Notes: a model not told the origin generated them from the sequence alone. A DNA stretch of 54,641 nt from Clostridia bacterium (GCA_026414765.1 JAOAIJ010000025.1:1-54641); one strand, 5' to 3'. Shown: positions 25,859 to 33,867, counted from the stretch's first letter. Numbers and translations: made by a program.

Positions 25859-26011
25859 ATGGAAAGAAAAGATGAGAAAAAAGGTATCATCAGACTCAGT
25901 GATATCGACAGAAAGGTATTGCTTTCATATTCCAAAAACACGCCGGAAGCGTTGCTTAAGCCCACAATGAATAATACTGCACATAGTGAACCGATAGTAA
26001 AGATTCAGTAA
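25859..26011 (+). CDS. Small conserved-looking protein of unknown function (50 aa)
   Basis: ATG at 25859 preceded by GAGGAGG opens a 50-codon frame that starts MERKDEKKGIIRLSDIDRK and ends PIVKIQ. It is highly charged at the N-terminus and has no membrane segment or known motif. The good ribosome-binding site, the promoter-like TATAAT upstream (about 25823) and a hairpin with T run right after the stop support a real gene. Confidence 0.55.
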   Translation: MERKDEKKGIIRLSDIDRKVLLSYSKNTPEALLKPTMNNTAHSEPIVKIQ

Positions 26012-26019
26012 GTCTTAAC

Positions 26020-26060
26020 GAAAGAGGCAGGAAGCCGAAAGGTTTCTTACCTCTTTTATT
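26020..26060 (+). terminator. Terminator after the 50-aa gene
   Basis: AAAGAGGCAGGAA pairs imperfectly with TTCTTACCTCTTT around GCCGAAAGG, then a T-rich run. Confidence 0.6.
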
Positions 26061-26117
26061 TATTATTTGAATATTGAATTATATAAGACTATATGTTAAT
26101 ATTTATAAGAGGTCATC

Positions 26118-26210
26118 ATGAAGATGGCGTATACAGAGAAGCTTTTGAAGAAAACAAATCCTACTAAGAAAATATGGGCTATGAAGGTCCTCGAGAAGGG
26201 GCATTCATAG
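26118..26210 (+). CDS. Possible 30-aa leader peptide or gene relic upstream of cbiM
   Basis: A 31-codon frame (start MKMAYTEKLLKKTN, end VLEKGHS) begins 10 bases after AGAGG and ends 41 bases before the cbiM ATG. It is rich in lysine and has no known motif. It could be a leader peptide, a tiny independent protein or chance. I cannot decide. Confidence 0.3.
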   Translation: MKMAYTEKLLKKTNPTKKIWAMKVLEKGHS

Positions 26211-26251
26211 CTTTTTCTATTTTTGTTTGAGTTTATAGGAGGATGGTAAAA

Positions 26252-27286
26252 ATGCACATACCAGATGGCTATCTGAGCTTGCAAACCAGTATACCCTTTC
26301 TGGGAGCTATGGCTCCAATATGGTCTATAGCCTTGAATAAAGTTAAAAAAGTCCTGAGTCTCAAGCAGGTTCCGTTACTGTCCCTGTGTGCCGCTTTTTC
26401 CTTTGTAGTTATGATGTTTAATATACCACTGGGGCAAAGCTCGGTTCACGCAATCGGCGCAGTGTTTATTGCGGTATTGCTAGGCCCGTGGGCTGCATGT
26501 ATTGCTGTATCAATAGCGTTGGTAATTCAAGCTTTTGTTTTTAGTGACGGAGGGATTATAGCGATAGGGGCTAACTGTTTCAATATAGCTTTTATAATGC
26601 CATTTGCGGGCTATTACATATATAAAGCGATAGCCGGAAAAGCGGATATTTTATCAAAAAGAAGTATTGTCGGAATATTTATTGGCAGCTATGCAGGAAT
26701 TAACCTGGCTGCTTTATTTACTGCAGTGGAATTCGGAATACAGCCTATTCTATATAAGACAGCAGAAGGACAACCGCTTTACGGATTTTTTCCTTTGGCG
26801 GTATCAGTACCAGTAATGATGTTTGAACACCTTGTTTTTGCTGGACCTGTAGAGGCGGCTGTAACTGTTTCTGCGGTGACCTATCTTGCAAAATTCAGTC
26901 CTCAATTGTTTGCTAAAAATGATAATGAAGTCATTGATCAAAGCATTGGTGTTTTTAGAAGGTATAAAGCTTTTATCCTGGCTCTGCTTGTGATGGTAAT
27001 ACTCACGCCTGTGGGTCTTTTTGCTACCGGTACCGCATGGGGTGAATGGGGAAAGGATGAAATTAGAAAGCTTTTGGGGTTTATCCCGGAAGGGATGGAT
27101 AGACTTGCAGAAAAATGGGATGCATTGATACCCGACTATACAATACCGGGATTGGACAGTAGTTTTTTCAGTTCGTCTATAGGATATATTGTATCTGCGG
27201 CTATCGGCATAGTTATGATTTCTGTATTGCTTATTTTATCAGGCAGGTTTATAGTAAAAAAAGGGAACAAGGAAAAACAGGACTAA
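26252..27286 (+). CDS. cbiM: ECF cobalt/nickel transporter S component CbiM fused to PDGLE/CbiN-like domain
   Basis: The 344-aa membrane protein begins MHIPDGYLS. In this family the mature N-terminal Met-His pair, with downstream histidines (here in SSVHAIG), coordinates the metal, so the N-terminus must be exact. The ATG at 26252 gives that and has GGAGG at nine bases; the in-frame ATG at 26243 would bury His2 and overlaps the ribosome-binding site. About residues 1-220 form the CbiM core. After a linker a C-terminal region holds two more helices (LALLVMVILTPVGLFATG and SSIGYIVSAAIGIVMISVLL) in the pattern of PDGLE/CbiN domains. Cobalt is favoured because of the cobUSC genes in this window; nickel remains possible. 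Confidence 0.9.
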   Translation: MHIPDGYLSLQTSIPFLGAMAPIWSIALNKVKKVLSLKQVPLLSLCAAFSFVVMMFNIPLGQSSVHAIGAVFIAVLLGPWAACIAVSIALVIQAFVFSDGGIIAIGANCFNIAFIMPFAGYYIYKAIAGKADILSKRSIVGIFIGSYAGINLAALFTAVEFGIQPILYKTAEGQPLYGFFPLAVSVPVMMFEHLVFAGPVEAAVTVSAVTYLAKFSPQLFAKNDNEVIDQSIGVFRRYKAFILALLVMVILTPVGLFATGTAWGEWGKDEIRKLLGFIPEGMDRLAEKWDALIPDYTIPGLDSSFFSSSIGYIVSAAIGIVMISVLLILSGRFIVKKGNKEKQD

Positions 27287-27315
27287 TAATTATCCGTTTA
27301 TAGGAGAGTTTGAAA

Positions 27316-28233
27316 TTGAAACACGAACAGAGAATATCCCTGCCTGAATGGTTGTCTGATACAAAAGAAAATCATGGGTATGAGTTTGGCCGGGCAGGTA
27401 TGGGATTCTTACGAAAGACTGTTATCGAAGTATCCAGAATATTTGAAAATGATGTTCTTGCTGAGAGATACGCATCAAAGGGTGGGCTGCTGCAGCATAT
27501 TGATCCCAGGATAAAGTTTTTTTCTATGCTGTATCTGATAATGTTTTGTGGAATAACGACAAGTATTGCAAAACTGATTGCTCTTGTATGTGTATCATTA
27601 ATCTTTGCGAAGTTGTCAAACCTCGGAATAACAACTTACATTAAAAGAGTATGGCTTGTTTTGCCGGTCATAGTGCTTATAGTATCTGTGCCTGCAGCCA
27701 CAAATGTGATACTACCTGGTAAGCCATTATTTTATGTTTACAAAAATTTGGATTTTTTTGTTATGCCTCATCAGCTCTTTTTTTCTGAGGAGGGATTATT
27801 GGCTATTATCAGAATGGCGTTGCGCATCGGCTGCTCAGTTTCTTTTGCATATTGCCTGATTATGAGTACAAGGTGGACGATTCTGGTAAAATCTTTAAGA
27901 GCGTTAAAGATTCCTATGTTTGTGATAGCAATTCTTGATATGACATATAGATTCATTTTTGTTTTAGTGAGACTTACGGTAGATATTTTTGAAGCCAGAT
28001 TTCTCAGAACTGTAGGAAGAATAAAAAACAAGGAAAACAGAAATTTTATTGCCAGAAGCATAGCATTTTTGTTTGCAAAGTCAAATCATATGAGCGAAGA
28101 AATATATGAAGCCATGGTCTGCAGGGGATATACAGGGGAACCTGTAGCCTTAGGGGACCTTAAACTGTCTGTACAGGATGTAGTCTGGGTTCTTAATATT
28201 CTGATTATTAGTGTAATTTTAGCAGCTATATAA
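27316..28233 (+). CDS. cbiQ: ECF cobalt/nickel transporter transmembrane component CbiQ
   Basis: The 305-aa membrane protein has an unusual hydrophilic N-terminus of about 60 residues and then the EcfT/CbiQ core, starting GGLLQHIDPRIKFFSMLYLIMF. The coupling-helix motifs are visible as FEARFLRTVGR and EAMVCRGYTGEP, the Ala-Arg-Gly-type signatures that touch the ATPase. It energises CbiM. I chose TTG at 27316, nine bases after AGGAG; TTG at 27310 is only three bases away. It begins 29 bases after cbiM. Confidence 0.9.
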   Translation: MKHEQRISLPEWLSDTKENHGYEFGRAGMGFLRKTVIEVSRIFENDVLAERYASKGGLLQHIDPRIKFFSMLYLIMFCGITTSIAKLIALVCVSLIFAKLSNLGITTYIKRVWLVLPVIVLIVSVPAATNVILPGKPLFYVYKNLDFFVMPHQLFFSEEGLLAIIRMALRIGCSVSFAYCLIMSTRWTILVKSLRALKIPMFVIAILDMTYRFIFVLVRLTVDIFEARFLRTVGRIKNKENRNFIARSIAFLFAKSNHMSEEIYEAMVCRGYTGEPVALGDLKLSVQDVVWVLNILIISVILAAI

Positions 28234-28268
28234 GGCTGTAAGTAAAAGTTATTCACCGGGGGAGATGT

Positions 28269-29075
28269 ATGAAATCGAATATGCCTTTATTACAACTAAG
28301 TGATGTATGCTTCAACTATCCCCATGAGGACTCTGTTCTCATGGATATCACCTTTAGTATTGGACAGGGGGAAAAAGTATGTATACTGGGGGCGAACGGA
28401 AGCGGAAAGTCAACGCTTCTAAAGCTGCTGTGCGGTCTTGTTTCCCCTCAGAAAGGCGAATTTAAAGCCTTTGGCACACATGTTACCGTCAAATCCTTCT
28501 CGAAAGATTCTTTTTCAAAGGACTTTCATAGAAAAATAGGGTTTGTATTTCAGAACTCGGATACCCAACTTTTCTGCAGTACAGTAAGGGAAGAGATAGC
28601 TTTTGGTCCTTTACAGATGAATATTCCTTACGAGGAGGTTAATAACAGGATAGCTGATGTTTTGGATTTACTGGACATACAGCACCTTAAAGAAAAGACA
28701 CCCTTCAAGCTAAGCGGCGGTGAAAAGAAAAAGGTTGCGCTGGCTTCCATACTGGTGTTGAATCCTCTGGTACTTATTTTGGACGAACCAACAAACGGAC
28801 TTGATCCAAAAACCCAAAGGTGGCTTGTAGAACTCTTGACAAATCTAAACAGGACGGGAAAGACCATAATCACTTCAACACATAATCTTGAACTTGTACA
28901 GGAGATTTCCGACAGGTGTATAGTTTTTGGAGAAGACCACAGGCTGGCAGCGGATGATTCTACTGAGAAGGTTATGGCTGATATTGATCTCCTTAAAAGG
29001 GTTAATATAGTTGATGAATACTATCACAGGCATGGCGATGGCCATCATGCACATTATCATATCCATAACTATTAG
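28269..29075 (+). CDS. cbiO: ECF cobalt/nickel transporter ATPase CbiO with His-rich tail
   Basis: The 268-aa ABC ATPase has Walker A GANGSGKSTLL, Q-loop FVFQNSDTQLF, signature KLSGGEKKKVALAS, Walker B LVLILDEPTNGLD and the H-switch in ITSTHNLELV. It powers CbiMQ uptake. The last 16 residues carry seven histidines (HRHGDGHHAHYHIHNY), which could bind Co or Ni and sense or buffer the metal in the cytosol. GGGGGAG precedes the ATG. It starts 35 bases after cbiQ. Confidence 0.94.
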   Translation: MKSNMPLLQLSDVCFNYPHEDSVLMDITFSIGQGEKVCILGANGSGKSTLLKLLCGLVSPQKGEFKAFGTHVTVKSFSKDSFSKDFHRKIGFVFQNSDTQLFCSTVREEIAFGPLQMNIPYEEVNNRIADVLDLLDIQHLKEKTPFKLSGGEKKKVALASILVLNPLVLILDEPTNGLDPKTQRWLVELLTNLNRTGKTIITSTHNLELVQEISDRCIVFGEDHRLAADDSTEKVMADIDLLKRVNIVDEYYHRHGDGHHAHYHIHNY

Positions 29076-29113
29076 GAAAACGGCACACAATTTAACATCA
29101 ACTACCTTCGTCC

Positions 29114-29163
29114 TTGCAAATTTTATTAATCCTTGTTATAATATACCCGTAGGGGGTATATTA
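29114..29163 (+). promoter_or_regulatory. Promoter with CsoR/CstR-like operator before glutaredoxin
   Basis: TTGCAA (29114-29119), 17-bp spacer and TATAAT (29137-29142) form the promoter. A perfect 9-bp inverted repeat AATATACCC/GGGTATATT (29140-29148 and 29154-29162) with a G-rich five-base centre overlaps the -10 and start. The TACCC-n-GGGTA pattern with an extra G run is that of CsoR-family operators, including the persulfide-sensing CstR branch. That fits redox genes downstream. No regulator gene of this family is in the window. Confidence 0.7.
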
Positions 29164-29201
29164 TCCTGATGAAATAAATATTATATTGGGAGGTAATCAA
29201 T

Positions 29202-29435
29202 ATGTCGGTAAAAGTGTATTCAACACCAACTTGTCCTTGGTGTACTGTCGTCAAAGAATATCTGTCATCAAAAAATATTGCTTATGAAGATATAGATGTT
29301 TCAAAAGATAGGAACGCTGCAATGGAAATGGTACAGAAATCAGGTCAAAGGGGAGTTCCTGTCGTGGATATTAACGGTACGGTAGTAGTTGGGTTCGATC
29401 AAGGTTCTATCGATATGCTTTTAGGAATAAAGTGA
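29202..29435 (+). CDS. Glutaredoxin-like protein (NrdH/YruB type)
   Basis: The 77-aa thioredoxin-fold protein has the redox motif CPWC at residues 11-14 (STPTCPWCTVVKEYL), the cis-proline in RGVPVVDING and a closing VVGFDQGSIDMLLG. It is the small clostridial glutaredoxin/NrdH-like type that takes electrons from thioredoxin reductase or glutathione-like thiols. GGGAGG lies upstream of the ATG. It is followed by a hairpin and then the broken peroxiredoxin gene, so the pair likely formed a peroxide/thiol defence operon. Confidence 0.9.
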   Translation: MSVKVYSTPTCPWCTVVKEYLSSKNIAYEDIDVSKDRNAAMEMVQKSGQRGVPVVDINGTVVVGFDQGSIDMLLGIK

Positions 29436-29448
29436 GAGTAATTCACAG

Positions 29449-29489
29449 AATTACACTATCATTAGTATAATGATAGTGTAATTTTTATT
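29449..29489 (+). terminator. Intergenic hairpin between glutaredoxin and peroxiredoxin
   Basis: A perfect 15-bp stem (29449-29463 with 29469-29483), five-base loop, then TTTATTT. It looks like a terminator that may allow read-through to the peroxiredoxin gene, which has no other clear promoter. Confidence 0.8.
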
Positions 29490-29503
29490 TGGAGGTATAA
29501 GAT

Positions 29504-29668
29504 TTGTTTGAAGAGATTGAAATCAGAGCCAGTTTGCCGCAGATAGGATATAAAGCCCCTGATTTTATGGCAAAAACAACCTTTGGAGATATGAAACTAT
29601 CAGACTTGGCAGGCAGATGGATTGTTATGTTTTCGCATCCGGCTGATTTTACCCCTGCAAAGTCTTAA
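29504..29668 (+). pseudogene. Peroxiredoxin (Prx6/1-Cys type), 5' fragment cut by the integrated element
   Basis: TTG at 29504 with GGAGG eight bases upstream begins a thioredoxin-fold peroxiredoxin: IGYKAPDFMAKTTFGD, LAGRWIVMFSHPADFTP. The frame then hits element sequence, adding AKS and a stop at 29666-29668, just before the expected catalytic-cysteine motif PVCTTEF. That motif is found in frame at 40599. Only about 51 native codons remain here, so this half alone cannot fold or act. Confidence 0.9.
29645..29658 (+). other. Left junction of the integrated element (attL-like)
   Basis: Codons GAT TTT ACC CCT here match GAC TTC ACT CCG at 40590-40601 in amino acids (DFTP) but not in every base. 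Shared bases at equal spacing include AC (29651-29652 and 40596-40597) and CC (29654-29655 and 40599-40600). Serine integrases need only a two-base identical core, so either pair could be the crossover. Confidence 0.7.
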
Positions 29669-30339
29669 TGATAGAGCAGATAAGTTAATCTTCTTAGCAC
29701 ATAATTACTCATCGGTTGTGCATAAATAAAGTTTTTGATCAATAAAAATAATACTATATGTACAGGATAAAAGCTGTACTGAAATACCCTAATAATTTTA
29801 AAATTATGCTTTATAAATAAATTAATAATAATTACTGATAATACGGAAACTAATTGTAAAGGGTAATAATTGTATAACATTACTCCGAAAAGTGTTACAA
29901 CAGATTGCATAAATATTAGATAATATTTTCCTTCAACTATATAGAAAACTACTACTAAAGCAATTCCATAAACTCCATATTCAAAATCAAATTCATGCGC
30001 GACTATCCCCAAAAGAGAAATCATCAAATATTTTAAAAATATATTAATTTTCAAATCATAAACTTTCAAAGCAATAAGCCCTGTCAATAACGTAAAACAC
30101 ACATTAAAATATTCGTTTTCAAACAAAAGCATATAAGGATACTGCGAAACAATTGCCAATACCAATATCCTTAAAGCGTATGCATTAAAGTTACTCGTTT
30201 TTTTATATCCATTTGCGATACCCCAAGCAAAAAGTGGAAGTGCCAGCCTGCCGGCAACAGGGAAAATAATGATATTAGGAAAAAATACTTGTCCCATATG
30301 GTCTAATATCATTGTCAGCATTGCAATTATTCTAATCAT
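29665..30339 (-). CDS. TraX-family membrane protein
   Basis: The 224-aa protein has about seven to eight transmembrane helices. Its N-terminus (IIAMLTMILDHMGQVFFP, then GRLALPLFAWGIANGYKKTSN and YALRILVLAIVSQYPYMLLF) matches the TraX family, named for the F-plasmid pilin acetylase. In Firmicutes TraX-like proteins often stand without pilus genes and their role is open; acyl transfer to a secreted or surface product is a reasonable guess. It is the last gene of the leftward cargo block, 28 bases after its neighbour, and its stop overlaps the truncated peroxiredoxin end, so it lies right at the left junction. Confidence 0.75.
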   Translation of the reverse strand: MIRIIAMLTMILDHMGQVFFPNIIIFPVAGRLALPLFAWGIANGYKKTSNFNAYALRILVLAIVSQYPYMLLFENEYFNVCFTLLTGLIALKVYDLKINIFLKYLMISLLGIVAHEFDFEYGVYGIALVVVFYIVEGKYYLIFMQSVVTLFGVMLYNYYPLQLVSVLSVIIINLFIKHNFKIIRVFQYSFYPVHIVLFLLIKNFIYAQPMSNYVLRRLTYLLYH

Positions 30340-30367
30340 TTAATGCCCTCAAATCACCTAAGAAATA

Positions 30368-31552
30368 CTAATTGAATATAGTTAATATTTTTTGTTTTTT
30401 ATTAAAAGTAAACCACCCAACTCCTAATTTTTCTGCTTTGTTAGAATTTATACTATGCATGACAATTTCATGAATTAATCCTTCTTGTGGTATTGCGGTA
30501 ATTACATTTTCATTGTCAAAATATATAATCTGTTCAGTTAATGCTGATGTACTAAAAATACATTTATTATTTATAACGTCAATTATCTTTTTGTTGCTAC
30601 CATCTTTAGAAATTACAAATATTTTACTATCAAATTGAATTATGTTTTCATATATGCATTCTATATTAATCTTTGTTGTTTGTTTGGAGATTATGGCATG
30701 TGTTAGCAACTCGGTAATGTTATCCCGAAAATTTACTTTTTGATATTTAAGTTCTTTATCAATTATTTCAAAGTTTGTAAAGGCAGATTCAAAACCACAT
30801 TTATCTATTATAAAGCTGCCGGGAATTTCAGTCCCATTCTTAATATGATGTACAAAGCTTTCAATATCAATTAATAAAAGGCTTTCTAATTGGTCATAAT
30901 AGTCTTTTCTTCCAATCTCCCAAAAGTCCTTTTTTTCAAACCAGCATATGTTTCCTGTTTTAATTAACAAGAACGTGCCGTCATCACTAACCTCAATCCT
31001 ATCTAGACGCAACATTGTATCATCAATTCCTAGTTTCCCTGGTACAATAAAATGATTTTTGTCTATTGAATCTAATAAAAGTATTTGAGAGTATTGCGGA
31101 AGTCCATACTTATGATCTATTTGAGGAATCCTTACAAGAGAATATCTTGAATTTATTCCGTGAATATCCACATGTTTTAACAAGGAATACTGGGTTTCAT
31201 GCATTTTTGAGATATTAAACTCTAGAGAAAAAATATTTTCTTCAGAAAAATCAAAACAATTAACCTTCTTAAACTGTAAGCATACGGTATCATACTTTTG
31301 CTTACTTATAACGTAATACATAGTATCTTTTGTATTTTTATAGCTGGCATTTCGTATATTAGTTTCAAATTTATGATAATCAGTTAATTTTGTAATACTA
31401 TTATGCTTAATAATTCCTGGTATCCACCCTGAAGGGTCTGATTCTTCATAGTAATTTTCATTATCAAGGTATACTAATGTACCTTCAAAAAAAATATCTG
31501 TACCAATTACTTGTTTATCTTTATATCCAGAAATCTTAATACAGTTTACCAT
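30368..31552 (-). CDS. Unknown 394-aa protein, cargo gene
   Basis: I do not recognise a family. There is no signal peptide or membrane helix, so it is probably cytosolic. The chain is beta-rich and shows recurring short blocks of the type hhhh-D-x-hhhh (for example DDGTFLLIKTGNICWF, DSKIFVISKDGSNKKIIDV, DNENVITAIPQEGLI). This resembles irregular propeller-blade repeats, so a beta-propeller-like fold is possible. It follows the secreted toxin-like gene by about 100 bases and precedes the TraX-like gene. By position it could be an immunity or maturation partner; nothing in the sequence proves it. The start is ATG at 31552, after AGGAGCG. Confidence 0.6.
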   Translation of the reverse strand: MVNCIKISGYKDKQVIGTDIFFEGTLVYLDNENYYEESDPSGWIPGIIKHNSITKLTDYHKFETNIRNASYKNTKDTMYYVISKQKYDTVCLQFKKVNCFDFSEENIFSLEFNISKMHETQYSLLKHVDIHGINSRYSLVRIPQIDHKYGLPQYSQILLLDSIDKNHFIVPGKLGIDDTMLRLDRIEVSDDGTFLLIKTGNICWFEKKDFWEIGRKDYYDQLESLLLIDIESFVHHIKNGTEIPGSFIIDKCGFESAFTNFEIIDKELKYQKVNFRDNITELLTHAIISKQTTKINIECIYENIIQFDSKIFVISKDGSNKKIIDVINNKCIFSTSALTEQIIYFDNENVITAIPQEGLIHEIVMHSINSNKAEKLGVGWFTFNKKQKILTIFN

Positions 31553-31652
31553 TATTTTCGCTCCTATCTCAGCAATTAACAGCCTCTTTACATTATTCTA
31601 GTAAGTAGACCTCACATCATTATTAAGGATGTGAAGTCTACTCATTACAATA

Positions 31653-32456
31653 TTAATACCAGCAATGTATACCTTCAATTTTTGCTCCATAAACGTTTAT
31701 GGGATGATAATGATTCATATATCCGTCTCCGCTGCCATGTGCCATATGCCATATAGGTGTTCCAGCTCCGCCCCTTCTAGCTGCCTGCTCTGCTTTTGCG
31801 TCTGTTATTGCAAAAACACTGTAACCAGTTGATACTGCGACAAATGCTGCATTATCGTTAGGATAAGGTCCAGCAATATAAACATCAGTTTTATCTTCAT
31901 CTAAAGTTGCAGCATAATAATTATATGTATTATTTTTTCTTAATTTTTCTGCAATTTCTGTCGCCGAATAATATATAACTCCTGCAATTGTTATAGTTGC
32001 TGCACATGCTAACAAAAACGCCAAAAGTTCAGATAAAGCCCAGGCTAAAGGAATTACTAAAGGTGCTTGTGCTTTAACTTTTAAATCAGATTTGCTTATT
32101 TTATGCTCTTTATTTGTGTCTTCATCAATAATTGTTGCTACCAACTCATTGCTACTGGACTTTTCAACTTTTACTTTATACTTATTTGTTTTACTCTTTC
32201 CAAAGCCGAAAACTTTGTTTTTGGACTCTTCAATAGTTTCTAGAGTGACTTCATTTGTATCTTTGTTAAGTGTGGCATAGGCAGTACCTTCCTCATACTC
32301 ACCCATTACCTTACAAATACTATCATCATTTTGAATTACTTTCATGTTGCCTGAACTCGTTGTATCTTTTGCAAATGTGTAATTACTAATTAACCCTATG
32401 AGCATAAAACATATGCATACTATCATAGCTATTGGCTTTCTAAAATGTATTTTCAT
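31653..32456 (-). CDS. Secreted protein with hydrophobic core and His-rich C-terminus, resembling SAR2788-type putative toxins
   Basis: The 267-aa protein has a signal peptide (MKIHFRKPIAMIVCICFMLI... about residues 1-29, cleavage near FAKD). A charged region with Lys/Glu/Asn-rich strands spans about 31-128. A strongly hydrophobic segment (about 131-163) follows, and then a C-terminal domain with DVYIAGPYPNDNAAF and five histidines in the last 31 residues (WHMAHGSGDGYMNHYHPI... IHCWY). From memory, the layout and the HYHP...H.WY ending resemble Firmicute SAR2788 family putative toxins; this needs a database check. The ATG at 32456 follows AAGGAGAG. The gene lies between the subtilase, which could process it outside the cell, and the 394-aa unknown. 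Confidence 0.6.
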   Translation of the reverse strand: MKIHFRKPIAMIVCICFMLIGLISNYTFAKDTTSSGNMKVIQNDDSICKVMGEYEEGTAYATLNKDTNEVTLETIEESKNKVFGFGKSKTNKYKVKVEKSSSNELVATIIDEDTNKEHKISKSDLKVKAQAPLVIPLAWALSELLAFLLACAATITIAGVIYYSATEIAEKLRKNNTYNYYAATLDEDKTDVYIAGPYPNDNAAFVAVSTGYSVFAITDAKAEQAARRGGAGTPIWHMAHGSGDGYMNHYHPINVYGAKIEGIHCWY

Positions 32457-32489
32457 TGTGATACTCTCCTTCTAATTATCATTTTTGTT

Positions 32490-33449
32490 TTATAACGCAA
32501 CAAATCCTTCCCCAAAAATTCTATCTTTGCCTTTTTCTCCTAAGTCCTTAGATAAGCTTTTAAGAATGTTGTAAATATCATCTGGCAAATTCACATTATT
32601 TTCAGACAAACCAAACTTTTGAGGGTCTTGAAGTATTAAAGCTATTAATCCAGTAATGTGAGGGGCAGCAAGTGAAGTTCCTAGCAATTCCTCATATCCT
32701 CCATTACTTGAGGTTGAAACAATACCAACACCAGGTGCAGAAAAGTCAATCTTACCTCTTGGTGCAGTCTTACAAATTCTAAACCTATTATCTACTGCTG
32801 TTACAGAAATTACCTTGATATACGAAGCAGGGTATCCAGCTTCACCACAATACGAGTTGTTTGCCGAAGCAACAACTATAATTCCGGCATCAACTGCCTT
32901 AGTTATAGTATTTCGTAATAGTGGAGTATCTTTTGGAATCGCAAAACTCATATTGATTATTTGTATCTTGTTCTTAATACACCATTCAACACCGTTTGCA
33001 ATAGCAGAAATTTCTCCTTCTCCGAAATTATCAAGGACTTTTATGGGATACAATTCAACGTCTGGTGCAATACCTACAATGCCAAACTCGTTATTTTGTG
33101 CTGCAATAACTCCACTTACTAGTGTTCCATGTCCCAAATTGTCTTTAGGCAGTTGCATGGGATCTATTGCATTGTATCCTTCCTTGATATTTTTACCAAA
33201 ATCGGGGTGCTTGAAATCAATGCCACTATCCATAATAGCAACTTTTACACCCTTTCCAGTAGCCTTTGACCAAAGAGTAGAAGCTTTTATACTCTTAATA
33301 CCCCAGGGAATTATTTGTTTAGTTTTTAGAGTGTCTAAATTTACTAAGTTTTTTGACATGTAAAAATTCTTATGCCCCCAAAATATATTCCATGCGGTTA
33401 TTACTACGATTAATAGCAACACCCCTAAAAAAATCCTGCCCTTTTTCAT
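32490..33449 (-). CDS. Membrane-anchored subtilisin-like serine protease (S8)
   Basis: The 319-aa protein starts with an uncleaved-looking membrane anchor (residues about 5-24). Its catalytic domain has Asp74 in VAIMDSGIDFKHPDFG, His107 in NLGHGTLVSGVIAAQ, the oxyanion asparagine in VASANNSYCGEAGYPAS and Ser259 in LLGTSLAAPHITG. All triad residues are present, so it should be active, on the outer membrane face. It lacks a usual I9 propeptide. S8 proteases in peptide-export clusters trim leader peptides, so candidates for substrate are the toxin-like protein 33 bases downstream and the AgrD-like peptide upstream. An 18-bp palindrome lies in its promoter region. Confidence 0.9.
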   Translation of the reverse strand: MKKGRIFLGVLLLIVVITAWNIFWGHKNFYMSKNLVNLDTLKTKQIIPWGIKSIKASTLWSKATGKGVKVAIMDSGIDFKHPDFGKNIKEGYNAIDPMQLPKDNLGHGTLVSGVIAAQNNEFGIVGIAPDVELYPIKVLDNFGEGEISAIANGVEWCIKNKIQIINMSFAIPKDTPLLRNTITKAVDAGIIVVASANNSYCGEAGYPASYIKVISVTAVDNRFRICKTAPRGKIDFSAPGVGIVSTSSNGGYEELLGTSLAAPHITGLIALILQDPQKFGLSENNVNLPDDIYNILKSLSKDLGEKGKDRIFGEGFVAL

Positions 33450-33481
33450 CGGATACTGAAAACTCCTTTTATCATAGTTTT

Positions 33482-33499
33482 ATATTGTGTACACAATAT
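33482..33499 (-). promoter_or_regulatory. 18-bp perfect palindrome upstream of the subtilase gene
   Basis: ATATTGTGT/ACACAATAT is perfectly symmetric and lies 33-50 bases upstream of the subtilase start, overlapping TATAAA-like -10 sequence on the minus strand. It is a likely operator; the binding protein is not identified. Confidence 0.6.
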
Positions 33500-33867
33500 T
33501 TTACTCTTTGACGCACTTAGTACATGATATTACCCAACTAGACAAAGTAATTATAGTTTTGAAGCTTCTGTGGTATAGATTAACATATATGCATTTCATA
33601 ATCAATGAATAATTTGTTAAAATATACCATATAGTCATCTGATGATTTAGACATACTCTATAACATAAGCATATTAATTTTTTATGTCATGCCCTGAATA
33701 TACTTAATATTTCCCAGTGATTAAGCTAAAAAGTAGTGTTAATAAGGTTAGTGGGGATTAAGTGTAACTTCTATTAAAAATATATAAAACCCCCTTGGCA
33801 AAGATTAATAACGAGCCAAGAAGGGTCTTATAAACAAATGGGCTATATACATGGCTAAAAAGGAAGT
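33500..33867. other. Intergenic region between agrD-like gene and subtilase
   Basis: On the minus strand a terminator-like hairpin at about 33788-33826 (CCTTCTTGGC..GCCAAGGGGG then TTTTATAT) ends the agrD transcript. The other 280 bases are AT-rich, with no frame or RNA that I recognise. The subtilase therefore probably has its own promoter. Confidence 0.55.

Noticed and set aside
25980-26251. Cobalamin or NiCo riboswitch ahead of cbiM
   Set aside because: I looked for the B12 box and for NiCo aptamer helices and found neither.
29665-30339. TraX-like gene as evidence for a conjugative element
   Set aside because: No pilus, coupling or relaxase genes accompany it, and TraX relatives in Firmicutes often stand alone.
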